This document shows positions 33,032 through 42,441 of a stretch of DNA of 64,000 nt, piece after piece. The notes under the pieces were generated by a model. The model was given only the letters and a program-made list of their open reading frames with translations, was not told the DNA's origin and made no database searches. Positions within the stretch are counted from its first letter, which is position 1. The number at the start of each line of letters is the position of its first letter. Source of the DNA: Acidimicrobiales bacterium (GTDB lineage: Bacteria; Actinomycetota; Acidimicrobiia; Acidimicrobiales; RAAP-2); the NCBI GenBank assembly GCA_025351385.1, contig JANXWA010000013.1, positions 49,752 through 113,751 on the forward strand, given 5' to 3'. The position numbers and the translations under genes were made by a program.

Positions 33032-34047
33032 CCGGCTCGTTCTCGAGCGACGTCCTCGATCCCCTCGTCCACGGCACGGACCTGGAACGGGGCGCCGCGC
33101 GTGACGCACTCACCGCCATCCTCGAGGGCCGCGTCGAAGGAGTATTGATCGCGAGCTTCCTGACGGCGCTCACCGCCAAGGGCGAGACCGCCGACGAGAT
33201 GACGGGATTCATCGATGCCATGATGTCCACCGCCACGACCTTCGACGTTGGTCCCGACGCGATCGACATCGTGGGAACCGGCGGCGATCGCCTGCACACG
33301 GTGAACATCTCGACGATGGCGTCGCTGGCCGTCGCGGGGTGCGGCGTGCCCGTGGCGAAGCACGGCAACCGCGCCGCTTCGTCGTCGGTCGGCTCGGCCG
33401 ATGTCCTCGAGGCCCTCGGCGTGCGACTCGACTCCCCCGAGGAGGTCGTGCGCAACTGCGTCGTGGGAGCTGGCATCGGGTTCCTCTTCGCGCCGACGTT
33501 CCATCACGCCCTGGGCTATCTGACGCCGATCCGACGGGCGTTGGGCTTCCGGACGATCTTCAACGTCCTCGGACCACTCGCCAATCCCGCCCTGGTGCGC
33601 CGATCGCTCATCGGCGTCGCCCAGGCGCCACTGCTCGACCACATGGCGTGGGTACTCGTCGCACGGGGCATCGACTACGCGATCTTGGTGAGCGCCGACG
33701 ACGGCCTCGACGAGCTGTCCCTCGGTACACCCTCGACGTTGCACATCATCACACCCCTCGGCTCCAAGGTCCAGCGAATGGACGCACCGGCGGAACTGGG
33801 CCTGCACCACCACGTCGAGAGCATCCGCGGGGGCGACACGGCGTACAACGTGCACGTGGTACGTGACTTTCTCCAAGGGCGTCAGGGACCAGTGTTCGAC
33901 GTGGCGTGCGCCAACGCCGCACTGGCGCTCATGGTGGCCGGGCGGGCGACGTCGCTCGCCCAGGGATTCGCGCTGGCCTCGCAGAGCGTGGTCGACGGGC
34001 GCGCCGCGACGGCGCTCGATCGACTGGTCGAGATCTCGAACGCCTAG
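33028..34047 (+). CDS. trpD: Anthranilate phosphoribosyltransferase
   Basis: Attaches PRPP ribose 5-phosphate to anthranilate. The 339-aa protein has IVGTGGDRLHTVNIST, VAKHGNRAASSSVGSADVLE and the Mg/PRPP-binding DDGLDELS motif. GTG 33028 overlaps the stop of the 10-codon leader; the track start at 32959 runs through the promoter region. It is transcribed divergently from trpCFBA. It converges with the carbonic-anhydrase-like gene, with stops overlapping in CTAG. trpE and trpG are not in the window. Confidence 0.96.
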   Translation: MTGSFSSDVLDPLVHGTDLERGAARDALTAILEGRVEGVLIASFLTALTAKGETADEMTGFIDAMMSTATTFDVGPDAIDIVGTGGDRLHTVNISTMASLAVAGCGVPVAKHGNRAASSSVGSADVLEALGVRLDSPEEVVRNCVVGAGIGFLFAPTFHHALGYLTPIRRALGFRTIFNVLGPLANPALVRRSLIGVAQAPLLDHMAWVLVARGIDYAILVSADDGLDELSLGTPSTLHIITPLGSKVQRMDAPAELGLHHHVESIRGGDTAYNVHVVRDFLQGRQGPVFDVACANAALALMVAGRATSLAQGFALASQSVVDGRAATALDRLVEISNA

Positions 34048-34559
34048 AGAGTTCGCAGGTCTCTCTTGTACCGTCGGGCGTTGCTGACGTAGAGCGCCGC
34101 ACCCATCGCGATCTCGTCGACACTGCTCGCGTCAAGCCTGATCGTCGCGGGGACCCCGACCGCTAAGGCGTTCTCGGGCACGTCGGTGCGGTTGCGCACG
34201 ACGGCGCCCGCGGCCACAGTCGCGCCACTGCGGACGTTCGCCTGGTGCAGCACCACCGACCCGCTGCCGATGAGCGCCCGATCGTGAACGACGCATCCCT
34301 CCAGGTGAGCGAGGTGCCCGACCACGCAGTCGTCGCCGACGACGGTCGGGTAGTCGGCGACGGCGTGGACCACGGCCCCGTCCTGGATCGAGGTCCGCTC
34401 GCCGATGAGAATCGTCCCGTAGTCCCCGCGCAGGACGGCGCCCGGCCACACCGAGGAGTCAGCTCCGATGCGCACATCGCCGATTACGACCGCGTCGGGG
34501 TGCACGAAGGCGTCCGGATGAATCGCGGGCGTCCGGTCCCCGAGGGCGTAGATGGGCAT
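34044..34559 (-). CDS. Gamma-carbonic-anhydrase-like hexapeptide-repeat protein
   Basis: A 171-residue left-handed beta-helix protein: hexapeptide repeats such as VVIGDVRIGADSSVWPGAVLRGDY run through the chain and it ends in a helix. In classical members three histidines bind the metal, the last two in GHxxxLHG. Here that segment is GHLAHLEG, so Glu stands where the third His would be and an extra His sits two residues earlier. Carbonic anhydrase activity is thus uncertain. ATG follows a clear GGAGG site. Neighbours give no functional hint. Confidence 0.88.
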   Translation of the reverse strand: MPIYALGDRTPAIHPDAFVHPDAVVIGDVRIGADSSVWPGAVLRGDYGTILIGERTSIQDGAVVHAVADYPTVVGDDCVVGHLAHLEGCVVHDRALIGSGSVVLHQANVRSGATVAAGAVVRNRTDVPENALAVGVPATIRLDASSVDEIAMGAALYVSNARRYKRDLRTL

Positions 34560-34569
34560 GGCCGACCTC

Positions 34570-34752
34570 CTAGTGGCTAAGCCACGAAACTAACTGATAG
34601 ACGCGCCACACCAGGTAGATGATCGTCGCGACGATGAAGAAGCGCCACAGCCACGGCATCGGCTCGCGCTCCGGCGCCGTGACGTCGGCGCCGCAGATCT
34701 CACAGGTGTCGCCTTCGACCGGGCGGTCGCAGTGCTCGCACCACTGGGCCAC
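34570..34752 (-). CDS. 60-aa zinc-ribbon membrane protein
   Basis: An N-terminal zinc ribbon (CEHCDRPVEGDTCEICG, two CxxC pairs) is followed by one transmembrane helix (FFIVATIIYLVWRVYQLV). It starts with GTG sharing one base with the der TAG, so it is co-translated with the ribosome-assembly GTPase. Small zinc-ribbon membrane proteins of this type are common and uncharacterised. No target is suggested beyond the link to der. Confidence 0.8.
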   Translation of the reverse strand: MAQWCEHCDRPVEGDTCEICGADVTAPEREPMPWLWRFFIVATIIYLVWRVYQLVSWLSH

Positions 34753-36047
34753 TATTCGACCCGAACGCGCACGCGAAGTGGTGACGATCCGAGCTCGAAG
34801 CGCTCGCGCAGCGATCTCTCGACGTAGCGCAGGTAGGTGGTCGGCAGACGTCCGGCGACGAACAGCGTGAACGTCGGCGGCTCGGTGGCTCCCTGCACCG
34901 CGTAGCGGATTTTGCCCGTGGGCGCGGGCTGCTTCATCTGCAGGTCGCGGATCGCACGATTGAGCGCCCCCGTCGGCACTCGCTTCCCGTAGTCCGCGGC
35001 GGCGACCGACAGGGCCGGCAGGATGCGGTGCACCCCCTTGCCCGACGTCGCCGTGGTCTTCATGACCGGCGCGTCACCGAGGAAGGCGAGCTTCTCACCC
35101 ACAGTGGCCAGCACGTTATCGCGCTCCTCGACCGCCACCAGCTCCCACTTGTTCAAGACGACGAGCGACGGGCATCCGGCCGCCGAGATCCTCTCGGCGA
35201 GTCGTTGGTCCTGACCGGTCGCTCCAACGGTCGAGTCGATCACCAGGATCGCGATGTCCGAACGGTCGAGGGCGTCGAGGGCGCGGAGCACGGCGTAGGT
35301 CTCGAGTCCGGCCTCGGTCTTGGCCCGTCGGCGCATGCCGGCCGTGTCGATGAAGCGGATAAGGCCGACGTCGGTCTGGACCAAGGTATCGATCGCGTCA
35401 CGGGTCGTGCCAGGCATGTCATGCACGACCGAGCGCTCCTCGCCGATCAGCTGATTGAAGAGGGTGGACTTACCGACGTTGGGCCGTCCCACGATCGCGA
35501 CACGCAGCGCTCCGTCGTCATCGGCCTCAGCGGCCTCTTCGACCTCGCGGGCCTCGCCGAGCTGGTTGACGATGAAGTCGAGCAGGTCACCCGAGCCTCG
35601 ACCGTGCTGGGCGCTGACAGTATGAGGGTCCCCGGCGCCAAGACTGAGGAACTCCCAGCTGCTCGCCTCGTGCTGGGCGTCGTCGACCTTGTTCACGACG
35701 AGCACCACCGGTCGGCCGCTGCGCAACGCCCAGCGGGCCGCGTGGGTGTCCTCGTCCACCATGCCGGTCGTCACGTCCACCACGAGCAGCACCAGGTCGG
35801 CGCCGGCTAGGGCGGCCTCGGCCTGCTGGGAGACCTTGGCCTCGAGGGTGTCGCCCGCCTCGAGCCATCCACCCGTGTCCACGACGTCGAAGGTCAGACC
35901 CCGCCACTCGACCTCGACGGCCTTTCGGTCGCGAGTGACGCCACGGTGCTCTTCGACAACGGCGACGCGCTTGCCCGCGAGGCGATTGACCAGTGAGCTC
36001 TTGCCGACGTTGGGCCGTCCCACGATGACGACCTGGGGCCTGTTCAT
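34752..36047 (-). CDS. der: Ribosome-assembly GTPase Der (EngA)
   Basis: Essential GTPase for 50S subunit maturation. The 431-aa protein has two tandem G domains with P-loops GRPNVGKSSLVN and GRPNVGKSTLFN, G3 motifs DTGG and DTAG, NKVD and NKWE G4 motifs, and a C-terminal KH-like domain. It overlaps the DUF512 gene by 4 nt upstream and the zinc-ribbon gene by 1 nt downstream. The pairing of Der with DUF512 proteins recurs in other bacteria to my knowledge. Confidence 0.98.
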   Translation of the reverse strand: MNRPQVVIVGRPNVGKSSLVNRLAGKRVAVVEEHRGVTRDRKAVEVEWRGLTFDVVDTGGWLEAGDTLEAKVSQQAEAALAGADLVLLVVDVTTGMVDEDTHAARWALRSGRPVVLVVNKVDDAQHEASSWEFLSLGAGDPHTVSAQHGRGSGDLLDFIVNQLGEAREVEEAAEADDDGALRVAIVGRPNVGKSTLFNQLIGEERSVVHDMPGTTRDAIDTLVQTDVGLIRFIDTAGMRRRAKTEAGLETYAVLRALDALDRSDIAILVIDSTVGATGQDQRLAERISAAGCPSLVVLNKWELVAVEERDNVLATVGEKLAFLGDAPVMKTTATSGKGVHRILPALSVAAADYGKRVPTGALNRAIRDLQMKQPAPTGKIRYAVQGATEPPTFTLFVAGRLPTTYLRYVERSLRERFELGSSPLRVRVRVE

Positions 36048-37420
36048 GACGTCACCAGTCCCCGGGAACGCACCGATTCGAGAGCCGACCGCAGATCGTG
36101 GCCGGTCGTGCGGACGGTGACCACGGGACGAGGGAGGTCGTCGAGCGTCAGTCCGTCTAGGAAGCGACCTTCCGAGAGGCAGACGTCGGGCAGCAGACAG
36201 AGCGTCGACGACGGTATGTCTGCGAGTGCGGTGATGAGGTCCTGTCCCGTCAAGAGCCCCGCGACCTTGATGTTGCCCCCGAAGTAGGTGTTCGCGACCG
36301 CCAGCACCCCGACGTCGACGAAGCCCTCGCCGTCGAAGAGGTCGCGCAGGATGGGCGCCGCGTACTCGCCGGTCACGACCAGTACGCCATCGCCCTCGAG
36401 AAGTGGCGCCACCTCCCCGCGCGGTGCGCGGTAGCCGATCGCCGGCGCGCCGTCGACCGACTGGAAGAAGCCGGTGCCCAACTTGTCCATCACCGTCGAG
36501 TCGATGAAGCTCTGCACGAAGGCCGCCACCATCCCGATCCCGTTCTCTGCCTGGTCGAGGCTCTCGAACTGCGTCGCTGAGGGCGGTGTCGCCCCCGCGA
36601 CGAGGTAGAACTCGTCGCTGGCGAAGACCGAAACCCGTCCCAGGAGGTCTCGGGTGAGCCCCTGGAACCGCTCAGCGAGAGCGATGACCTGACGGGCCTC
36701 CTCGGCGCTGTGGGACCTCATGGTCGCCTCGAGCGAGAAGGCACTGACCCCGACCGGCACCAGGGCCACCGAGGCCAGTTCGGGATAGAGCGAGACCATG
36801 TCGTGCAACGTGCGCTCGAGGTGGGGGCCGTCGTTGACGCCCGGACAGACGACGACCTGGGCGTGAACCTCGATGCCGGCGCGCAGCAGCTCCATCAGCC
36901 AGCGCAGACTGGTGGCCCCACGGGGGTTGCGCAGCATCTCGGCGCGCAACTCGGGGTCCGTCGTGTGGATCGAGACGTACAGGGGCGAGAGCTTCTCGTC
37001 GATCACGCGTTCGAGGTCGAACTCGGTGAAGCGTGTCAGAGTCGTGTAGTTGCCGTAGAGGAACGAGAGACGAAAGTCATCGTCCTTCACGTAGAGCGAG
37101 CGACGCATGCCCTTGGGGAGCTGGTAGATGAAGCAGAACGAGCAGTGATTGTCGCACGTGCGGATGCGGTCGAAGACGGCCGAGTCGATGCCGAGCCCGA
37201 GGGGCTGGCCCTCGCGCTTGGCGATAGTCACCTTGCGCGCCAGCGACTGGCCCTCGCGCAGCACCACGAGCGTGACCCGCTCGCCGTCGATGAGCTGCTG
37301 GTACTCAATGATGTCGGTCGGCTCCTTGCCGTTGACGCTTACCAGCACGTCGCCCACGACCAGGTCCGCCGTCGAGGCCGGCGAATCAGCGGAGATTGAG
37401 GAGATTCGAGCGCCCGACAC
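36044..37420 (-). CDS. DUF512 radical SAM/PDZ Fe-S protein
   Basis: A 458-residue protein with an N-terminal PDZ-like domain (ISSISADSPASTADLVVGDVL), a central radical-SAM-like part with CDNHCSFCF (CxxxCxxC), and a C-terminal DUF512 domain. No reaction is known. The conserved cysteines are intact, so an Fe-S cluster is likely. GTG start with TAGGCT 6 nt upstream makes it the first, leaderless gene of the DUF512-der-zinc-ribbon operon. A role in ribosome biogenesis is inferred only from der. Confidence 0.88.
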   Translation of the reverse strand: MSGARISSISADSPASTADLVVGDVLVSVNGKEPTDIIEYQQLIDGERVTLVVLREGQSLARKVTIAKREGQPLGLGIDSAVFDRIRTCDNHCSFCFIYQLPKGMRRSLYVKDDDFRLSFLYGNYTTLTRFTEFDLERVIDEKLSPLYVSIHTTDPELRAEMLRNPRGATSLRWLMELLRAGIEVHAQVVVCPGVNDGPHLERTLHDMVSLYPELASVALVPVGVSAFSLEATMRSHSAEEARQVIALAERFQGLTRDLLGRVSVFASDEFYLVAGATPPSATQFESLDQAENGIGMVAAFVQSFIDSTVMDKLGTGFFQSVDGAPAIGYRAPRGEVAPLLEGDGVLVVTGEYAAPILRDLFDGEGFVDVGVLAVANTYFGGNIKVAGLLTGQDLITALADIPSSTLCLLPDVCLSEGRFLDGLTLDDLPRPVVTVRTTGHDLRSALESVRSRGLVTS

Positions 37421-37469
37421 CCCACCAGCCTAGGAGTTGTCGGCAATGTCGGTAACTAGGCTGGACGAC
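37421..37469. promoter_or_regulatory. Divergent leaderless promoters DUF512 / ispH
   Basis: TAGGCT at 37427-37432 (minus strand) is 6 nt from the DUF512 GTG. TAGGCT at 37457-37462 (plus strand) is 7 nt from the proposed ispH GTG. The same hexamer on both strands in a 49-bp spacer supports a compact divergent promoter. Confidence 0.55.
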
Positions 37470-38507
37470 GTGAACGTGGACAAGGTGGTGCTGGCCGCAC
37501 CACGAGGCTTCTGCGCCGGCGTCGAGAAGGCGATCAAGGCGCTCGACTGGATGACTCGGGTCTTCACCCCACCGGTCTTTTGCTACCACGAGATCGTCCA
37601 CAACCAGTTCGTGGTCGACTACTTCAAATCCCTCGGCGTCGTCTTCATCGACGACGTCACCCTGGTACCGGCCGGCGCACCGGTGATGCTGAGCGCACAC
37701 GGCTCGCCACCCGAGGTCATCGAGGCCGCCCGCGAGACCGGGGGCACGGTCATTGACGCCGTCTGCCCACTGGTGACCAAGGTCCACCACGAGCTGAAGG
37801 TTCGCGCCCGCAAGGGCTACACCGTGCTCTACGTCGGCCACGAGGACCACGAGGAGGCGGTCGGGACGATGGCGGTGGCTCCCGAGTCGGTCCACCTGAT
37901 CGAGTCGACCCCCGACATCGACGCCCTCGCCCACCTCGCCGGACCGTTCGCCCTGCTCAGTCAGACGACCCTCAGCCTTGACGAGTGGCAGGACCTGCGC
38001 GAGTACGCCGAGGTGAAGTTCCCCGACATCTGGATGCCGAATCGCTCCGACCTCTGTTTCGCCACCACCAATCGCCAGGCCGCGCTACGCGCGATCGCCG
38101 CCGAGGCCGACGCCGTGATCGTCATCGGCTCGGCGAACTCGTCCAACACCGTCGCCCTGACCAAGGTCGCCGAGGCGGTGGGCTGCCCGAGGGTCCTGAG
38201 AGTGAACGGCGCCTTCGAACTGCCCGACGACCTGTCGGGGACCGTCGCGGTGACGGCCGGTGCCTCGGCGCCCGAGTCGCTCGTGAACGAGGTCCTCGAA
38301 GCGCTCAACCCGACCGACGGGGTGAGCGTGAGGTCGGTCACCGTGGAGGACGAGTACTTCCCTCCGCCGCCCGAGTTGCGCGAGATGCTCAAGACCCTCT
38401 CGGCCGTACTCGACCTCGCGCTGCGCACGCCGTTGCCCTCGACCTTCGACGGCCAGGCCGACCGTGAGTTCACTGCAGCCGAGGTTCTCTCGGCGGCGGC
38501 CCGTTGA
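37470..38507 (+). CDS. ispH: 4-hydroxy-3-methylbut-2-enyl diphosphate reductase IspH
   Basis: Last step of the MEP isoprenoid pathway, making IPP and DMAPP with a [4Fe-4S] cluster. The three conserved cysteines are in PRGFCAGVEKA, IDAVCPLVTK and SDLCFATTNRQ. YHEIVHN and SAHGS supply the diphosphate-binding histidines, and GHEDHEEAVGT is intact. I prefer GTG 37470 (345 aa) because of the 7-nt-spaced TAGGCT; starts at 37437 or 37446 remain possible. Other MEP genes are not in the window. Confidence 0.96.
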   Translation: MNVDKVVLAAPRGFCAGVEKAIKALDWMTRVFTPPVFCYHEIVHNQFVVDYFKSLGVVFIDDVTLVPAGAPVMLSAHGSPPEVIEAARETGGTVIDAVCPLVTKVHHELKVRARKGYTVLYVGHEDHEEAVGTMAVAPESVHLIESTPDIDALAHLAGPFALLSQTTLSLDEWQDLREYAEVKFPDIWMPNRSDLCFATTNRQAALRAIAAEADAVIVIGSANSSNTVALTKVAEAVGCPRVLRVNGAFELPDDLSGTVAVTAGASAPESLVNEVLEALNPTDGVSVRSVTVEDEYFPPPPELREMLKTLSAVLDLALRTPLPSTFDGQADREFTAAEVLSAAAR

Positions 38508-38544
38508 AAAGGGGCGCAACGGGCCGAATTGTTAGTATTTCACC

Positions 38545-39090
38545 GTGAGTTCCTTCCCCAGCATGGACGTCTCCACGCTTGCACAGTGGGACGTCATCGT
38601 CGATGAGACCATGGCCGCTCAGCCCCGGGTCGCCCAGCAGCTCCTGTCGATGATACGGGGCCTCGGGGCCATCACGGACGGCTTCTCCGTCGATCAGATG
38701 ACCCACGCCCTGCAGACCGCGACGCGCGCCGAACGTGACGGCGCCGACGAGGAGGTCGTGGTGGCCTCGTTGCTGCACGACGTCGGCAAGCTGATCTCGG
38801 TTGCGAACCACCCGGGCATCGCCGCGGAGATTCTGCGCCCCTACGTCCGCCACGAGGTCTACTGCATGGTCAAGTACCACCAAGACTTCCAGGGCCGCTG
38901 GTACTACGAGCACCTCGGCATGGACCCTAACCTGCGCGAGCGCCACGTCGACGAGCCCTGGTACTCGCTCGCCGAGCGCTTCGCCGACGTCTGGGACCAG
39001 AAGGCCTTCGACCCCGCCTACGAGTCCGAGTCGCTCGAGCATTTCGAGCCCCTGGTCACGAGGATGTTCGCTCGGGCGAAGTCGATCTAA
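38545..39090 (+). CDS. HD-domain protein, PhnZ/MIOX-like
   Basis: A 181-aa HD-superfamily protein. HALQTA, LLHDVGK, HPGIAAEIL and VKYHQD supply the expected metal-binding histidines and the HD pair. The pattern HALQTATRAERDGADEE resembles PhnZ-type diiron oxygenases as well as phosphohydrolases, so hydrolase and oxygenase activities are both possible. The GTG has TAGTAT exactly 6 nt upstream. The glycosyltransferase gene follows after 8 nt with its own AAGGAGA site. Confidence 0.75.
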   Translation: MSSFPSMDVSTLAQWDVIVDETMAAQPRVAQQLLSMIRGLGAITDGFSVDQMTHALQTATRAERDGADEEVVVASLLHDVGKLISVANHPGIAAEILRPYVRHEVYCMVKYHQDFQGRWYYEHLGMDPNLRERHVDEPWYSLAERFADVWDQKAFDPAYESESLEHFEPLVTRMFARAKSI

Positions 39091-39098
39091 GGAGAGCC

Positions 39099-39899
39099 AT
39101 GGTCAACGATGATCTAGAGCAGCGCCGTTCGAAGGACCTTCGTCAGTACGCGATCGCCCAGGCCCTCGCACACCTCGACACCGAGCGACCGGGCTACCAG
39201 CCCGAGGCCATCGTCACGGCGATCTGCGCCTACGAGGAGGAGGGCAACATCGCGGGCGTCCTCGAGAAGATGCCCACCTCCATCGACGGCGCGCCGTACA
39301 CCACGCTCGTGGTCGTCGACGGCGGTGAGGACGCAACGGCCTCGATAGCCCGGTCGTTCCCCGGGGTCGTCGTGATCGAGTTCCCGGTCAACCTGGGCCA
39401 CGGCATTGCGCTACAGACGGCCTACCGCTACTGCATCAGCCACGGGGTCACCTACGTCGTCACCCTCGACGCTGACGGCCAGAACGACCCCGCCGAGATT
39501 CCTCAGATCCTGGCGCCACTGCTCGCGGACCAGAGCGACTTCGTGCTCGGCAGCCGGGTGCTCGGCGTGGACAAGACCTCGGACCGGATTCGCAAGGGCG
39601 GGGTGCGCTTCTTCTCGTTCGTGATCAACCGGATGACCGGTGCGGGGCTCACCGATACGTCGACGGGCTACCGGGCGATGCGGGTCACCATGCTCGCCGA
39701 CATCGTCGACCGCCTCACCCAGCAGCAGTACCAGACCTCCGAGACACTCATCACGTGCTTGAAGCGCGGCTGGCGCGCTAGCGAGGTTCCCACGATCTGG
39801 CATCCGCGCTTCTCGGGCGAGACGAAGAAGGGCACGACCTGGATCTACGGGTTGCGCTACGCGCGCGTGGTGTTCGGAACCTGGTGGCGCGAACGTTGA
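39099..39899 (+). CDS. Family 2 glycosyltransferase
   Basis: A 266-residue GT-A enzyme. The nucleotide-sugar site is seen in VVVDGGEDAT and the metal-binding VVTLDADGQNDP (DxD-like DAD). The overall pattern resembles polyprenol-phosphate mannosyl/glucosyltransferases without C-terminal membrane helices, so it is probably peripheral. Acceptor unknown. Start ATG with AAGGAGA; the stop TGA abuts the plsC stop in the palindrome TGATCA. Confidence 0.88.
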   Translation: MVNDDLEQRRSKDLRQYAIAQALAHLDTERPGYQPEAIVTAICAYEEEGNIAGVLEKMPTSIDGAPYTTLVVVDGGEDATASIARSFPGVVVIEFPVNLGHGIALQTAYRYCISHGVTYVVTLDADGQNDPAEIPQILAPLLADQSDFVLGSRVLGVDKTSDRIRKGGVRFFSFVINRMTGAGLTDTSTGYRAMRVTMLADIVDRLTQQQYQTSETLITCLKRGWRASEVPTIWHPRFSGETKKGTTWIYGLRYARVVFGTWWRER

Positions 39900-40559
39900 T
39901 CAGCCTCTGAGGCTCTCGACGTAGAGGGCCTCGAGTTCACTGCGCAGCTCCTCGCTCTTGGCCGCGACGGCCGAGCGCGACACGCGGCCTTCGGAGACCG
40001 GCGGGCTGATGGGTGCGCCGACGATGATCCGCACTTTGGCCGGACGCGGCAGCCTGGCGCCCTTCGGCATGGCCCGGTCGCTGCCCCCGATGCCGACCGG
40101 AACCACCATCGCTCCGGTGCGCGCGGCGACGAACATCGCACCGTCGTGCAGCGGTGCGACGGCCCGGCCCTCCTTGCGCGTCCCCTCGGGGAACAGCACC
40201 AGTGCGTGGCCCTGGCGAAGGACCTCCTCGGCGAGGGACATCGACTCGCGGTCGGCAGAGCCCCGGTGCACCGGGAAGGCGCCGAGGTGGCGCAGTAGCG
40301 AACCGATCATCGGGATGCGAAAGAGCGAGTCCTTGGCCATGAAGAAGACCTTGCGCGGTGACATGAACAACGTGAAGGTGAAATCAACGTTGGATCGGTG
40401 GATCGGGGCGATGAGCACCGGTCCGTGCAACGGGATGTGCTCGGCCCCGGTGACCTTCGGCCGAAAGAGGAGTCGCGAGCCGAGACGGATGATCCCCGCG
40501 ACGACGCGATACGTCAGCGACTTCCTGGCGTCTAGTTGGATTGGCGGGTCTTCAGGCAC
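39900..40559 (-). CDS. plsC: 1-acyl-glycerol-3-phosphate acyltransferase
   Basis: Adds the second acyl chain in phospholipid synthesis. The 219-aa protein has the catalytic HRSNVDF (Hx4D) and the phosphate-binding FPEGTRKEG with the usual spacing. A hydrophobic N-terminal stretch should tether it to the inner face of the membrane. The gene overlaps cmk by 28 nt and closes the aroH-tyrA-aroA-cmk-plsC run. Confidence 0.92.
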   Translation of the reverse strand: MPEDPPIQLDARKSLTYRVVAGIIRLGSRLLFRPKVTGAEHIPLHGPVLIAPIHRSNVDFTFTLFMSPRKVFFMAKDSLFRIPMIGSLLRHLGAFPVHRGSADRESMSLAEEVLRQGHALVLFPEGTRKEGRAVAPLHDGAMFVAARTGAMVVPVGIGGSDRAMPKGARLPRPAKVRIIVGAPISPPVSEGRVSRSAVAAKSEELRSELEALYVESLRG

Positions 40560-41161
40560 TGGACGATCTCCTCGACGACATCCTTGACGTTGCGACCAGT
40601 CGTGTCTAGCACGAGCGCGTCGTCGGCCCGACGAAGCGGCGACGCCTCTCGTGTCGAGTCGGCCCGATCCCGACGCGCGACCGAGTCCACTCCCTCCTCG
40701 CCGCGTCGCGCGGCCCGCTCGTCGAGCGAGGCGGTCAGGAACACCTTCAGCGTCGCCTCGGGAAAGACCACCGTCGTGATGTCGCGGCCCTCGACGACCG
40801 TGCCCACCGGCTGAGCCGCCGCGATCTCTCGCTGACGCGTGACCATGGACTGGCGAACAAGAGGGTTCGCCGCCACGATCGAGACCGCCAGATTGACCGG
40901 CTCAGTGCGGATCTCGTCCTCGACGTCGCGCCCGTCGACCGTCACCCGGGGAAGTGTCGTCAGGGTGACGTGCGCAGCCACAGTGGCCATCGCGGCCTCG
41001 TCGGCGACGTCGACACCTCGGGCCAGGGCCTCACAGGTCACCGCCCGGTACATCGCGCCGGTGTCGAGGAAGGACCAGCCAAGAGCGTGGGCGACGGCCC
41101 GCGCCACGGTCGACTTGCCCGAGCCGGCCGGGCCGTCGATGGCGATTACCAGGTCGCTCAT
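40532..41161 (-). CDS. cmk: Cytidylate kinase
   Basis: Phosphorylates CMP and dCMP. The 209-aa P-loop kinase has IDGPAGSGKSTVARAVA, LDTGAMYRAVT and the substrate-binding GRDITTVVFPEA. Overlaps aroA by 4 nt and plsC by 28 nt. The aroA-cmk order is common in many bacteria. Confidence 0.97.
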   Translation of the reverse strand: MSDLVIAIDGPAGSGKSTVARAVAHALGWSFLDTGAMYRAVTCEALARGVDVADEAAMATVAAHVTLTTLPRVTVDGRDVEDEIRTEPVNLAVSIVAANPLVRQSMVTRQREIAAAQPVGTVVEGRDITTVVFPEATLKVFLTASLDERAARRGEEGVDSVARRDRADSTREASPLRRADDALVLDTTGRNVKDVVEEIVQCLKTRQSN

Positions 41162-42441
41162 CCCAGCAGCGCCAGGTCAGAGAAGAAGTCGGTGTAACTC
41201 GACGCCACCGTCGCCGCCCCCGCGATGGTGCAACCGTGCCCGGCGGCGCCGGCGACCGCGCTCGACATGACCATCCGGTGGTCGAGCAGCACGTCGAAGG
41301 TGAAGTCGTCGAACGACCGCGCGTCGCTGAGTCCCTCGATGAAGAAGTCGTCGCCGTCGGACCACACGCGACATCCGAGCGACGTGGCCAGAGCCATCGA
41401 GCCGGCGAACCGGTCCGACTCCTTCAGCCGCAGCTCGCCCATGCCGCGAAAGGCGCTCACCCCCAACGCCGCGGCGGCCGCGACCACGAGCACCGGAATC
41501 TCGTCGACCGACGGGACTTCGTCGGCGCGGACTTCGGTTCCCCGCAGTCTCGAACTCTCGACGGTGAGCGACGTCGCCCCGCCACTGGTGACCAAGGCGA
41601 TCTTGGCGCCCATTCGCCGAAGTACCTCCACGAAGCCGATCCGCTCGGGCGCGCTGTCGATGTCCACGACCTTGATGCGCGCGTCACGGTGGATTGCGCC
41701 CAGCACGGCGAAGAAGGCGGCCTGGGAGGGGTCTCCCGGGACGCGCCAATGGCGCGGCCTGGGCCGACCGGACGTCACAGTCACCGTACGTCCGTCGCCG
41801 TGGTTGAGGCTCGTGACGTCAAGGCCCGCCAGGCGCAGCATGTCCTCGGTGGTCGAGCGCGTCCGCACGTCCTCGATCACGGTCGTCGTCCCCTTCGCGC
41901 CCAGACCGGCGAAGAGGATCGCCGACTTTACCTGGGCGCTGGCGACCGGAATCCGGTACGTCACCGCGCTCAGCGCCGACGGGCTCCGCACCGTCAGCGG
42001 CGCGGTCGTGCGCGGTCCGAGGCCCTCGACCCGCGATCCCATCAGGGCGAGCGGTACCGCGACCCGGTCCATCGGTCGGCGCGAGAGCGACTCGTCGCCC
42101 ACGAGGACGTGGTCGCCGGGAATCGTCGACACGATCCCGACCAGCAGACGCATCGTGGTGCCCGAGTTCGCGCAGTCCAGCGGTCGATCGCTCACGTGCA
42201 GACCAGCGACCGGCCCGTGCACCGTGGTGTAGCCGTCACCGTCAAAGGTGGTGGCGCCGAGTTGGGCGATGATGCGCCTGGTCGCCGCGACGTCCGTGCC
42301 GTTCGACAGTCCCTCGATCGTGCTATCGCCGTCGGCCAGGGCGCTGATCATGAGCGCCCGATGCGACGCGCTCTTGTCGCCTGGCACTCTCACCGATCCG
42401 CGCAGCCGCGACGCTCGCTTCACGCGCTGGGTGTCACTCAC
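41158..42441 (-). CDS. aroA: EPSP synthase
   Basis: Sixth step of the shikimate pathway, producing 5-enolpyruvylshikimate 3-phosphate. The 427-aa enzyme has GDKSASHRALM, CANSGTTMRLL and LKESDRFAG. It lies between tyrA and cmk with 4-nt overlaps on both sides, consistent with a chorismate-to-tyrosine operon. Confidence 0.97.
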   Translation of the reverse strand: MSDTQRVKRASRLRGSVRVPGDKSASHRALMISALADGDSTIEGLSNGTDVAATRRIIAQLGATTFDGDGYTTVHGPVAGLHVSDRPLDCANSGTTMRLLVGIVSTIPGDHVLVGDESLSRRPMDRVAVPLALMGSRVEGLGPRTTAPLTVRSPSALSAVTYRIPVASAQVKSAILFAGLGAKGTTTVIEDVRTRSTTEDMLRLAGLDVTSLNHGDGRTVTVTSGRPRPRHWRVPGDPSQAAFFAVLGAIHRDARIKVVDIDSAPERIGFVEVLRRMGAKIALVTSGGATSLTVESSRLRGTEVRADEVPSVDEIPVLVVAAAAALGVSAFRGMGELRLKESDRFAGSMALATSLGCRVWSDGDDFFIEGLSDARSFDDFTFDVLLDHRMVMSSAVAGAAGHGCTIAGAATVASSYTDFFSDLALLG

